From: Microvirga sp. KLBC 81
GTDB taxonomy: Bacteria > Pseudomonadota > Alphaproteobacteria > Rhizobiales > Beijerinckiaceae
Length of the DNA: 64,000 nucleotides
Direction of reading: 5' to 3'
Assembly: GCF_003075415.1 (NCBI RefSeq)
Contig: NZ_QDAH01000011.1
Coordinates: 1-64,000, forward strand
In this document: piece by piece, positions 56,932 through 64,000 of the stretch
Layout of the letters: the number at the start of each line of letters is the position of its first letter
Position numbering within the stretch: position 1 is the first letter of the stretch
Position numbers and translations under genes: made by a program
The notes under the pieces: generated by a model
Seen by the model: only the letters and a program-made list of their open reading frames with translations
Databases searched by the model: none
What the model was told of the DNA's origin: nothing

Positions 56932-57700
56932 TACCTGTCGAGGCCGTACGGGCGGCAACGCCGCAGGCCTCCGTGCGGCTCTTTTCGGCGCGCACGAAAA
57001 GGGCTTTCAGGGAAGGGCTGCTCGCGCCCGCGAGCGTGATTCCGTCGATGAAGCAGGCAAGCTGAGCGTCATCCATAATTGCAGCATCAGAACCGCACAT
57101 CCAGCCCTGGATGCCAAAGCCGAGATCCGGATCCGCGAAGCGGAAGGTCTGGCATTCCTGTTCGCTTTTGCCGACGAGCGTCATGGCGGCGGCCTCGACG
57201 AGCCCGAACTTGGTGGCGACCATCCGGCTCTGCTCATTGCGCGAGACCGCAAGCCCGGCTTCCGCCGCACGGCGCACGATATCGACGAAGAAGCTACGGG
57301 CCCGCTCCGACGAGCCCTGGATCAGGATGAGCCTGGCATATGGGGCATCGCCGAAGCGGCCCAACGTCAGGGTGTCTTCCCGCGCGCCGCTCGTGTGCTG
57401 GCGCGCCTCCATGATCGGGGGAGCGGAGGCTCTCTCGATCACGTAGGGGGCCGGTGTCGGGGCAGCCGGCGTCCAGGCAGGAGCGGGCGCGATCAGGACG
57501 GAGGCGGGCACGCTCTTGCGGGCCGCCACCTGCACCTCGCTGCCCTTGCGCTGCGCGAGATAAACCAGTCCTCCGATCATGAGGGAGGACATGAAGATCA
57601 TGCGGAACCAGGGCAGGCGCCTCTTGCGCACGCGATGGGCCGGACGTTCATCGAAGAACGCCTCGTCCTCATCCCATGCAGGATAACCGGCCCGTGCCAT
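56909..57700 (-). CDS. Single-pass membrane protein, unknown function
   Basis: 263 residues from the ATG at 57700. Cytoplasmic acidic/basic N-terminus, one transmembrane helix (MIFMSSLMIGGLVYLAQ), a Pro/Ala linker and a C-terminal domain with four cysteines (ECQTF, WMCGSD, LACFID, EACGVA). Rhizobiales have many such proteins; no family recognised. Its last 23 bases overlap the convergent molybdoenzyme gene. Confidence 0.75.
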   Translation of the reverse strand: MARAGYPAWDEDEAFFDERPAHRVRKRRLPWFRMIFMSSLMIGGLVYLAQRKGSEVQVAARKSVPASVLIAPAPAWTPAAPTPAPYVIERASAPPIMEARQHTSGAREDTLTLGRFGDAPYARLILIQGSSERARSFFVDIVRRAAEAGLAVSRNEQSRMVATKFGLVEAAAMTLVGKSEQECQTFRFADPDLGFGIQGWMCGSDAAIMDDAQLACFIDGITLAGASSPSLKALFVRAEKSRTEACGVAARTASTGIRPPHRP

Positions 57701-58092
57701 CACGCTTCACCACACCCGTCACTGGGGCTGTCGTGAGCATGTTCTAGCGTAGCAGTGCCTGAGCCTCGAAAGGTTTTGCTAAGCAAGGTAAACGAAAGGT
57801 TATTGCTCAGCTTCGCCGTCAATCGTCGGTTTCTTGCAGAGAACGCTTGACGAGAGCGAACCTTTGGTGTGTTGGTGATTTTATCGAAGCCCGGACTGGG
57901 CTTGCGAATGGACGAAGGCAATGGCGCTGCTCACCCTCACGACGAGCAAAACGAAAACCGCCAAAGCGGCCGTGAAAACGACGGCCGCATAAGCCTCGTC
58001 GTCCCCGGTCCTCTCTCCCGTCGGGGCGAGAGGCGACACCCGAACAGGGTTTTGAGAGTTTTCCCGGGGAGAGCGACAACAGGAGAAGTCCA
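57701..58092. other. Intergenic region upstream of asd
   Basis: 392 bases with no supportable gene. Short open frames here are shadows. The end carries CAGGAGAAG, the asd ribosome site. No clear leader structure is apparent. Confidence 0.5.
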
Positions 58093-59124
58093 ATGGGTTA
58101 CAAGATCGCCGTCGTGGGTGCGACCGGCAATGTGGGCCGCGAGATGCTGAGCATTCTGGCGGAGCGGGCTTTCCCGGCTGACGAGGTGGTGGCGCTGGCC
58201 TCCCGCCGCAGCCAGGGAACGGAAGTGTCCTACGGCGACAAGACCCTGAAGACGAAGGCCCTCGATTCTTACGATTTCTCGGATGTCGATCTCTGCCTCA
58301 TGTCGGCCGGTGGCGAGGTGTCGAAGGAGTGGTCTCCGAAGATCGCGGCTCAGGGCGCGGTGGTGATCGATAACTCCTCCGCCTGGCGCTACGACCCGGA
58401 GGTGCCGCTGGTGGTGCCGGAGGTGAATGCCGAAGCGCTGCGCGACATGAAGAAGGGCATCATCGCCAACCCCAACTGCTCCACCGCGCAGCTCGTCGTC
58501 GCGTTGAAGCCGCTCCATGACCGCGCCACCATCAAGCGCGTGGTCGTCGCCACCTACCAGTCGGTCTCCGGCGCGGGCAAGGACGGCATGGACGAGCTCG
58601 ACCGCCAGACCAAGGCGCTCTACTCGCTGCAGGATGTGCAGGAGAAGAAGTTCCCCAAGCGCATCGCCTTCAACCTGATCCCCCATATCGATGTGTTCAT
58701 GGAGGACGGGTACACGAAGGAAGAGTGGAAGATGACGGCCGAGACCAAGAAGATTCTCGATCCGAAGATCAAGCTCACCGCCACTTGCGTGCGCGTGCCG
58801 GTCTTCATCAGCCATTCGGAAGCGGTGAACGTGGAATTCGAAAAGCCGATCACGGCGGACGAGGCCCGCGAGATCCTGCGCGCGGCGCCCGGCATCATGG
58901 TAGTCGATAAGCGCGAGCCCGGCGGCTACATCACGCCCCACGAGGCGGCCGGCGAAGACGCCACCTACATCTCCCGCATCCGCGAGGACATCACCGTCGA
59001 GAACGGCCTGTCCTTCTGGTGCGTTTCCGACAACCTGCGCAAGGGCGCGGCGCTCAACGCCGTTCAGATCGCAGAAGCCATGGCCAATCGCGGCCTGTTG
59101 AAGGCGAAGAAGCAGGCAGCGTAA
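58093..59124 (+). CDS. asd: Aspartate-semialdehyde dehydrogenase
   Basis: 343 residues. KIAVVGATGNVGREM binds NADP; catalytic Cys in NPNCSTAQLV; ESA motif region SGAGKDGMDEL; catalytic His in RVPVFISHSEAVN. Makes aspartate semialdehyde for lysine, threonine, methionine and meso-DAP. Feeds DapF (28.2 kb). Confidence 0.98.
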   Translation: MGYKIAVVGATGNVGREMLSILAERAFPADEVVALASRRSQGTEVSYGDKTLKTKALDSYDFSDVDLCLMSAGGEVSKEWSPKIAAQGAVVIDNSSAWRYDPEVPLVVPEVNAEALRDMKKGIIANPNCSTAQLVVALKPLHDRATIKRVVVATYQSVSGAGKDGMDELDRQTKALYSLQDVQEKKFPKRIAFNLIPHIDVFMEDGYTKEEWKMTAETKKILDPKIKLTATCVRVPVFISHSEAVNVEFEKPITADEAREILRAAPGIMVVDKREPGGYITPHEAAGEDATYISRIREDITVENGLSFWCVSDNLRKGAALNAVQIAEAMANRGLLKAKKQAA

Positions 59125-59147
59125 GTTTCTCCTGCAACGAAGACGTG

Positions 59148-59174
59148 AAAAGGCCGCCTTTGCGCGGCCTTTTT
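59148..59174 (+). terminator. Terminator of asd
   Basis: AAAAGGCCGC ... GCGGCCTTTTT with a short loop and T-tract, 24 bases after the stop. Confidence 0.9.
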
Positions 59175-59211
59175 GTTTGAGACTCCGGCCCGGCCGGTCA
59201 GACATTTGCGG

Positions 59212-60087
59212 CTACCGCCGTGGCGGAGGATCGGATCTTTCGCCTTGTGGTGCATTTGGAGCGGTCAACATGGCTCCTGCTGTTCCGCCTGCAATGGCGC
59301 CGATCGGGCCTCCTAGAAGTGCACCTGCGATGAAGCCGAAAAAGATCGCGAAGGTCTGCTGCTGTGTGACGCAAGTCGCTCCCGTCCGGCAATCGGGAAC
59401 AGTGCCGGTAACGGCGGGCTCATGGTGGGCTGTCGTCTGCTTCTTCACGCGAGCGGGTTTCTGCGCGGCCTGCTTCTTCAGGTTCGTCTTCCTTTCGGCC
59501 TGCGGCTGAGAAACCGACGGCTCCGACGCTTCAGCCTGACGACCGGGTTCTGACCTGCTCGCGCTGGACATGTCCGATGGCGCTTCAGGAGGCGCTTGTG
59601 GCGGTGTCGTCGCCGCGAGTTCTTCCGCTGACGGCAAAACGACATCTGCGGGAGGCGGAGGTGGCGGAAACTCCGGCAGCTGTATTGCGAGGTTGGGAGT
59701 GGATGTGGCGGCCTCGGAACTTGGCTTCTGTGCTGTCACGGATGCCGTGTTCTCTGCCGGATACGGTTCGGCAGGCATGGCTTCTTGTGTTTCGGATGGT
59801 GGCGCACCGGGCTCAGCACCAGCAACGGGCACATCGGCAGAAGTGGGTGACGGCGGCAGCGATGCGAGAAGCTCCTGAATCTCAGGGCGCGTGAAAAAAG
59901 GTTCTGCTTTGACATCGGGCGAGAAGCGCTCGTCGAAACCTGCACGAGGCTCATTCATTGTCGGCCGATCAGCCGGCAATGACAAAGGCTGCGCGTCCAG
60001 TGGCAGCGTTGCGGCATTCAATCCGCAGAGAAGACTGGCGACAGCGATGGCACAGGTGCCAGAATGAGCCTTGCCCCGACCCAACAC
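59212..60087 (-). CDS. Pro-rich envelope protein with glycine-zipper helix, unknown
   Basis: About 291 residues. Start is uncertain: the GTG at 60087 (reading VLGRGKAHSG) gives a signal-like segment (TCAIAVASLLCGLNAA); a frame open to 60162 is also possible. A long Pro/Ala/Glu-rich region holds PEFPPPPPPADVV, then a basic stretch, and a C-terminal Gly-rich hydrophobic segment (FFGFIAGALLGGPIGAIAGG), as in glycine-zipper membrane proteins. Function unknown. Confidence 0.65.
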   Translation of the reverse strand: MLGRGKAHSGTCAIAVASLLCGLNAATLPLDAQPLSLPADRPTMNEPRAGFDERFSPDVKAEPFFTRPEIQELLASLPPSPTSADVPVAGAEPGAPPSETQEAMPAEPYPAENTASVTAQKPSSEAATSTPNLAIQLPEFPPPPPPADVVLPSAEELAATTPPQAPPEAPSDMSSASRSEPGRQAEASEPSVSQPQAERKTNLKKQAAQKPARVKKQTTAHHEPAVTGTVPDCRTGATCVTQQQTFAIFFGFIAGALLGGPIGAIAGGTAGAMLTAPNAPQGERSDPPPRR

Positions 60088-60194
60088 GGATCGACTCCCA
60101 ACACGACCTCCGTGTTGTTGGTGAACCCGGCCTGAGCCGAATCGTTCCGGCAGAGCGGCCACGCGACCGGCTTGTCACAGGGCGTTCAAACCGG

Positions 60195-60287
60195 GGCCAC
60201 TTTTCGCTGACGCGGCCCTTCGGGTCACGGGCGTGGCCGTTCGGGTCGCTGACGCGGACCCTCGTTTCCGCACGAGGCGCTAAAGAG
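60195..60287. repeat. Degenerate family A repeat
   Basis: CACTTTTCGCTGACGCGGCC, then a repeated CTTCGGGTC/GTTCGGGTC unit, GCTGACGCGGACCCTCGTTT, CCGCACGAGGCGCTAAAG. It overlaps the last codons of the carbonic anhydrase gene. Confidence 0.6.
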
Positions 60288-60960
60288 GTCCCGCATCGCG
60301 GGCGGAGAACATCGACACGCGCTCCGGTATGTTGTCCACCACCGGCTTGAACTCTCCGGTTTCAGGGTCGCGGACCAGCAGCACGCCACTCGCCACGCCG
60401 AAGTAGGCGCCGTGAAGTTCGAGTTTCCCGCGCTCCACCAGAATGCGCACGCAAGGGAATGTCATCAGGTTTTTCAGGCTGTTCTCGATGGCGGCCAGTT
60501 CGAGACGCGGCAGGTATTCGTCGAGATTGCCGTGATGCGGGCCGAGGCGCTCACCCGCCGGCTTGATCAGGTTCATCCAGCGGCCGATGAAATCGCCCGG
60601 CGAGAGAGGAGCCGTCTCGTCGGCAAAGGCGCGCACGCCGCCGCAGCGGGCATGGCCCAGCACCACGATATGCTTCACGCGAAGCGCCTGCACCGCGAAT
60701 TCGAGCGCCGCCGAGGTGCCGTGATAATCGCCGCCGGTCTCGAAAGGCGGCACGAGGTTCGCCACATTGCGCACCACGAACAGCTCGCCCGGACTCGCGT
60801 CGAAGATCACTTCCGGCGACACGCGGCTGTCGCAGCAGCCGATCACCATCACCTCCGGTGACTGGCCCTTTTCGGCCAGAGCCTCAAAGCGGCCCTTCTC
60901 GCGCGGAAAGCGCTCTTCCAGGAAGGAGCGGTAGCCGTCGGTCAGGCGCTGGGGAAACAT
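60280..60960 (-). CDS. Beta-class carbonic anhydrase
   Basis: 226 residues from the ATG at 60960 (MFPQRLTDGYRSFLEERFP). Zinc ligands in CCDSRVSPE and GHARCGGV; the Asp-Arg dyad is intact. Interconverts CO2 and bicarbonate. Last of a three-gene minus-strand unit after the DUF429 and Thr dehydratase genes. Confidence 0.96.
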   Translation of the reverse strand: MFPQRLTDGYRSFLEERFPREKGRFEALAEKGQSPEVMVIGCCDSRVSPEVIFDASPGELFVVRNVANLVPPFETGGDYHGTSAALEFAVQALRVKHIVVLGHARCGGVRAFADETAPLSPGDFIGRWMNLIKPAGERLGPHHGNLDEYLPRLELAAIENSLKNLMTFPCVRILVERGKLELHGAYFGVASGVLLVRDPETGEFKPVVDNIPERVSMFSARDAGPL

Positions 60961-60977
60961 GGTTTTTTCCTCGTCGG

Positions 60978-61916
60978 TCAGTGCGTCAGTTCGGCGAGCT
61001 TGGTGAGTTCGACATTGGCTCCGCACAGGAGCACGCCGACCCGCTCGTTCAAGCGTGGCATATAAGCCCTGGAGATCAGTGCCGCCAGTGCCGCAGCGCC
61101 ACCGGGCTCGGATGCAATGCGGTAATCGCGCCAGAGGAGCGCTTGCGCCTCACGGATGGCTTCATCCTTGACGAGGGCCACGTGATCGACGGTCTGGCTG
61201 CAGATGGAATAGACGAGATCGCCCGTATTGCGGGCGCCGAGCGAATCGACGGCGACCGAATCCACGTCAACGTCGACAGGCCCTCCGGCCTGGAGCGCCG
61301 CATGGAGCGCACGCGACCCCTCCGGCTCCACGCCCACCACCTTCACGCGGCCCGCCCACCAGCTCGCGATGCCGCTGATGAGCCCTCCGCCGCCGACGGC
61401 CACGAGAACGGTGTCGAGGGCGGGAGCATCCTGCTCCCATTCGAGGCCCACCGTGCCCTGGCCGGTCATGGTGCTCTCGGCGGCGAAGGGATGGATCCGC
61501 AGCGCGCCGGTCTCGGCCACGTAGCGGTCACAGGCTTCCTGCGCGTCCGCATAGCGCGCGCCGCCGATCACGACCTCGGCCCCATGGGAGCGGATGACGG
61601 CGACCTTTGCGGGGCTTGAGATTTCAGGAACGAAGATGCGGGCCTTCACGCCGAGCTGCTTGGCCGCATAAGCCACCGCCGCGCCGTGGTTCCCGCCCGA
61701 AGCCGCCGCGACACCTGCCGCCGGAACGGGATTCGACAGGAGCGTGTTGAAGGCTCCACGCGACTTGAAGGAGCCTGCGTGCTGAAGGAATTCGAGCTTG
61801 AGGCTCACCAGGCCCTCATGGCCGAACGCTCCGCCCAAGTTCATCACCGGCGTGCGGCGGATATGGGGAGCGATGCGGGCGTGGGCGGCTTCGATGTCGG
61901 CACGGGTCATGGTCAT
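60978..61916 (-). CDS. Threonine/serine dehydratase-like PLP enzyme
   Basis: 312 residues, fold type II. PLP Lys in HAGSFKSRGAFN, ASGGNHGAAVA, and Gly-rich VAVGGGGLISG. Shorter than IlvA and lacks a regulatory ACT domain, so catabolic threonine/serine dehydratase or a related lyase is likely. Its start overlaps the DUF429 stop by four bases. Confidence 0.9.
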   Translation of the reverse strand: MTMTRADIEAAHARIAPHIRRTPVMNLGGAFGHEGLVSLKLEFLQHAGSFKSRGAFNTLLSNPVPAAGVAAASGGNHGAAVAYAAKQLGVKARIFVPEISSPAKVAVIRSHGAEVVIGGARYADAQEACDRYVAETGALRIHPFAAESTMTGQGTVGLEWEQDAPALDTVLVAVGGGGLISGIASWWAGRVKVVGVEPEGSRALHAALQAGGPVDVDVDSVAVDSLGARNTGDLVYSICSQTVDHVALVKDEAIREAQALLWRDYRIASEPGGAAALAALISRAYMPRLNERVGVLLCGANVELTKLAELTH

Positions 61917-62656
61917 GGGAGCCTGCGGAGCGTCCAGATGGCGACCGGCAGGCCGTGGGCGTCACGGCCGGGCGGATCGGGAAAGGGTTGCCCTCCACCT
62001 GTCGCGAGATCCAGCGCTACCGTCAACCCCGCCAGCGCATCGAGGAGGTCGTCGGCCGCAGCACCTCTCGGGGCAGGGGAGGCGATGAGGGCTTCCGGCA
62101 GGAGCCCTGACCCAGCCAGAAGCGCGCGGCGCAGGCGCATGCCGGGCTCATAGGGCGCACCCTTCACCTTCTTCGGCTGGTCCAGCGCCAGCCTGCCGTT
62201 CAGGGCCCAGAAGGCGAGTTCGGGATGGACCTCGAACACCTTGTCCACCAGATCGGTCCGTGCCCGCAGCAGCGCATCGATCTCACGGATCTTCGGAAAG
62301 ATGCCGAAACCCTGCCGCGAGACCTTCCGCGGAGGATCGGAGGTCGCAAGCGCACGACGGCAGGCCTCGCCGTAATCTTCCGCATACACGGCCTGGCGGG
62401 AGGGAATCGCGAAAACGGCGGATTGCCTCTGCCCGAGGAGCGGACGGATCAGCTGTTCGGGCGCGCGGCCGGAGCCTGTCGTCTTCTCGGACAGACCGAT
62501 GGGCATGTCGACAGCGATCACGGCCGGCTGCTCCGGCGCATCGGCGATCGCCGCAAGGGTCGGCACCACCACGATCTTGGCAGAGGCGGGTTTGCCCACC
62601 TGCATGAGCGCCGCGATCCACCCGGCCCGGCAGCCATCGACGCCCGCAACCCACAT
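61913..62656 (-). CDS. DUF429 family protein
   Basis: 247 residues. WVAGVDGCRAGWIAAL at the N-terminus, VIAVDMPIGLSE, EVHPELAFWALNG, and AADDLLDALAGL near the C-terminus are the conserved acidic motifs of DUF429, an RNase H-fold family predicted to be nuclease-like. Biological role unknown. Divergent from the CitE-like gene. Confidence 0.9.
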   Translation of the reverse strand: MWVAGVDGCRAGWIAALMQVGKPASAKIVVVPTLAAIADAPEQPAVIAVDMPIGLSEKTTGSGRAPEQLIRPLLGQRQSAVFAIPSRQAVYAEDYGEACRRALATSDPPRKVSRQGFGIFPKIREIDALLRARTDLVDKVFEVHPELAFWALNGRLALDQPKKVKGAPYEPGMRLRRALLAGSGLLPEALIASPAPRGAAADDLLDALAGLTVALDLATGGGQPFPDPPGRDAHGLPVAIWTLRRLP

Positions 62657-62724
62657 CGCTCCGCTTCTCCTTTGCGCGATCTCTTGAGGCTGATTAAAAC
62701 CGAATGCGTCTTTGAGGAACCATC

Positions 62725-63606
62725 ATGTTCGCGATCCGCCCCCGCCGCAGCGCCCTCTACATGCCGGGCTCCAATGCCCGCGCCGTCGAGAAGGCCAAGA
62801 CGCTTCCCGCCGACACGGTGATCTTCGATCTGGAGGACGCCGTCGCGCCTGACCTGAAGGCTGAAGCGCGCGCTGCGGTTTGCGAGGCGGTCAAGGCAGG
62901 CGGTTATGGCGCGCGGGAGCTCGTGATCCGCATCAATGGGCTCAACACGCCGTGGGGCGAGGCGGATCTGGCGGCGGCAGCATCGGCTGCGCCGGATGCG
63001 ATCCTCATTCCCAAAGTCTCGTCACCCCACGACCTGGTGGAGGTGGGCAGGCGCTTGAGCGCGCTCCGCGCGCCGGAGAAGACGCGCATCTGGGCCATGA
63101 TCGAGACGCCGCTTGCGATTCTGCAGGCGAAGGACATCGCCGCCGTCGCGCAGGATGAAACCTCGCGTCTCTCCTGCTTCATCATGGGAACGAACGATCT
63201 TGCGAAGGATACCCGCGCACATCTGAAGGCAGGACGCGCGGTCATGATGCCCTGGCTCATGACGGCACTCGCGGCGGCGCGTGCCTATGGCATCGATATT
63301 CTCGACGGCGTCTACAATCATTTGTCGGACGAAGTGGGTTTTCGCGCGGAGTGCATGGAGGGCCGCGATTGCGGCTTCGACGGCAAGACTCTGATCCACC
63401 CGAATCAGATCGCGGTGGCGAACGAGGTCTTCGCGCCCTCCCATGACGACATCGAAAAGGCTCGCGACATCGTTGCCCTGTTCGAGTTGCCGGAGAATGC
63501 AGGCAAGGGCGCGGTCAGCCATAACGGCCGCATGGTCGAGCGACTCCATGCGGAGATGGCCAAGCGCACGCTGGCGCTGGCCGAGGCGATTGCGCAGCGT
63601 GGGTGA
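62725..63606 (+). CDS. CitE/HpcH-family CoA ester lyase
   Basis: 293 residues. RRSALYMPGSNARAVEKAKT, FDLEDAVAPDLK and MIETPLAIL with metal-binding acidic residues; FDGKTLIHPNQIAVAN near the C-terminus. Members cleave or hydrolyse malyl-CoA, citramalyl-CoA or citryl-CoA. The exact substrate cannot be read from the sequence; malyl-CoA lyase/thioesterase or citramalyl-CoA lyase are the main candidates. Confidence 0.9.
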   Translation: MFAIRPRRSALYMPGSNARAVEKAKTLPADTVIFDLEDAVAPDLKAEARAAVCEAVKAGGYGARELVIRINGLNTPWGEADLAAAASAAPDAILIPKVSSPHDLVEVGRRLSALRAPEKTRIWAMIETPLAILQAKDIAAVAQDETSRLSCFIMGTNDLAKDTRAHLKAGRAVMMPWLMTALAAARAYGIDILDGVYNHLSDEVGFRAECMEGRDCGFDGKTLIHPNQIAVANEVFAPSHDDIEKARDIVALFELPENAGKGAVSHNGRMVERLHAEMAKRTLALAEAIAQRG

Positions 63607-63619
63607 TCGTCCCCTCTCC

Positions 63620-63650
63620 GTCATGGCCGGGCTTGGCCCGGCCATGACGG
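63620..63650. repeat. Dispersed repeat, family C, short copy
   Basis: GTCATGGCCGGGCTTGGCCC then GGCCATGAC, a perfect palindrome between convergent genes; may terminate both. Confidence 0.7.
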
Positions 63651-63681
63651 AGAGTGTCCGGGGGATAATGATTCCTCGATT

Positions 63682-63912
63682 TCAATCCGTCAGTTGCCGC
63701 GCCTCTTCCGGCAGCATGATCGGAATGCCGTCGCGGATCGGGTAGGCGAGCTTCGCGCGGCGGCTGATGAGCTCCTGGCGCTCGGCGTCGTATTCCAGCG
63801 TTTCCTTGGTGAGCGGGCAGACGAGAAGCTCGAGGAGCTTCGGGTCGATGCGCGTCGCCTCGACAGGCTGGGGAGCGTCGGCTTGGGGTGAAACACTTGT
63901 CTCTGAAGACAT
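63682..63912 (-). CDS. Trm112-family protein
   Basis: 76 residues from the ATG at 63912. [14 protein letters not shown] and [20 protein letters not shown] are the Trm112/YcaR signatures. In this order the gene commonly follows a LON-domain protein gene, as here. Bacterial members are small and of uncertain function; eukaryotic and archaeal members activate methyltransferases. Confidence 0.93.
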   Translation of the reverse strand: MSSETSVSPQADAPQPVEATRIDPKLLELLVCPLTKETLEYDAERQELISRRAKLAYPIRDGIPIMLPEEARQLTD

Positions 63913-63920
63913 GATCAATC

Positions 63921-64000
63921 CTATTGGAGCGTCGAATCGGAGCTGACGCCCCCGCGCGCCAATTCGATCTCGGTCAGCGCGATGAGAACTTCCGCGCGGG
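63921..64000 (-). CDS. Probable C-terminus of a LON-substrate-binding domain protein
   Basis: The minus strand reads [20 protein letters not shown]... and stops at 63923-63921, eight bases before the Trm112 start. This matches the end of the LON-domain (ATP-independent) protein encoded upstream of Trm112 in related genomes. Only ~25 codons are visible, so identity rests on context. Confidence 0.5.
   Translation of the reverse strand, partial: RAEVLIALTEIELARGGVSSDSTLQ

Overview
This is a high-GC chromosomal segment from an alphaproteobacterium of the order Hyphomicrobiales (Rhizobiales). A Microvirga/Methylobacteriaceae-like genome is my best guess. The reasons are gene order and repeat content: acnA next to ccmABCDG; ftsY-yciB near dapF-mtaB; and a ffh-rpsP-rimM-trmD / rplS-leuC / leuD / leuB / asd backbone. 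Several families of dispersed palindromic repeats occur as well. The genus is inference; the order is well supported. I saw no rRNA, tRNA, CRISPR array, prophage or insertion sequence.

Layout. 0-4.4 kb: N-terminal two thirds of ftsK, then a copper-handling cluster (DUF2946-like protein, YcnI-PCuAC fusion, SCO) with an SMR pump coupled to it. 4.4-6.4 kb: glnK-amtB behind a consensus sigma-54 promoter. 6.5-10.6 kb: tesB, a UbiH-type hydroxylase and a divergent argP/lysE pair. 10.9-13.2 kb: a large RTX/cadherin protein. 13.3-22.4 kb: ppa, a GNAT protein, acnA, the cytochrome c maturation genes ccmA, ccmB, ccmC, ccmD and ccmG, and an M23 peptidase. 22.5-31.7 kb: a membrane nucleotide cyclase, yciB, ftsY, a pseudouridine synthase, mtaB, dapF, a TSUP permease, a GyrI-like secreted protein and a HAD phosphatase. 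31.7-43 kb: MBL hydrolase, ffh, rpsP, rimM, trmD, an accessory insert (cysteine synthase-like, HxlR, EamA, Lrp), rplS and leuC. 43-54 kb: an accessory zone with three polytopic GT-C-like proteins, a metallopeptidase and its decayed copy, leuD, a lytic transglycosylase, a LysE exporter, a metallophosphoesterase and a Ser/Thr kinase-UspA fusion. 54-64 kb: leuB, a sulfite-oxidase-type molybdoenzyme, asd, carbonic anhydrase, a Thr dehydratase-like enzyme, a DUF429 protein, a CitE-like lyase, Trm112 and the C-terminus of a probable LON-domain protein.

Most interesting. First, two GT-C-like genes (45741-47069 and 48408-49757) share a 945-bp 3' block with no difference that I could see, while their 5' thirds have diverged strongly; leuD lies between them, beside a decayed metallopeptidase fragment. 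Second, a dispersed palindromic repeat lies in frame inside the kinase domain of the UspA-fused kinase (52665-52763), and other repeat families form the N-terminus of RimM and the C-terminal ends of several other proteins. This resembles the protein-invading palindromic elements known from Rickettsia. Third, there is a possible small RNA upstream of the ffh transcription unit, and a plus-strand terminator with no gene in front of it near 15.0 kb.
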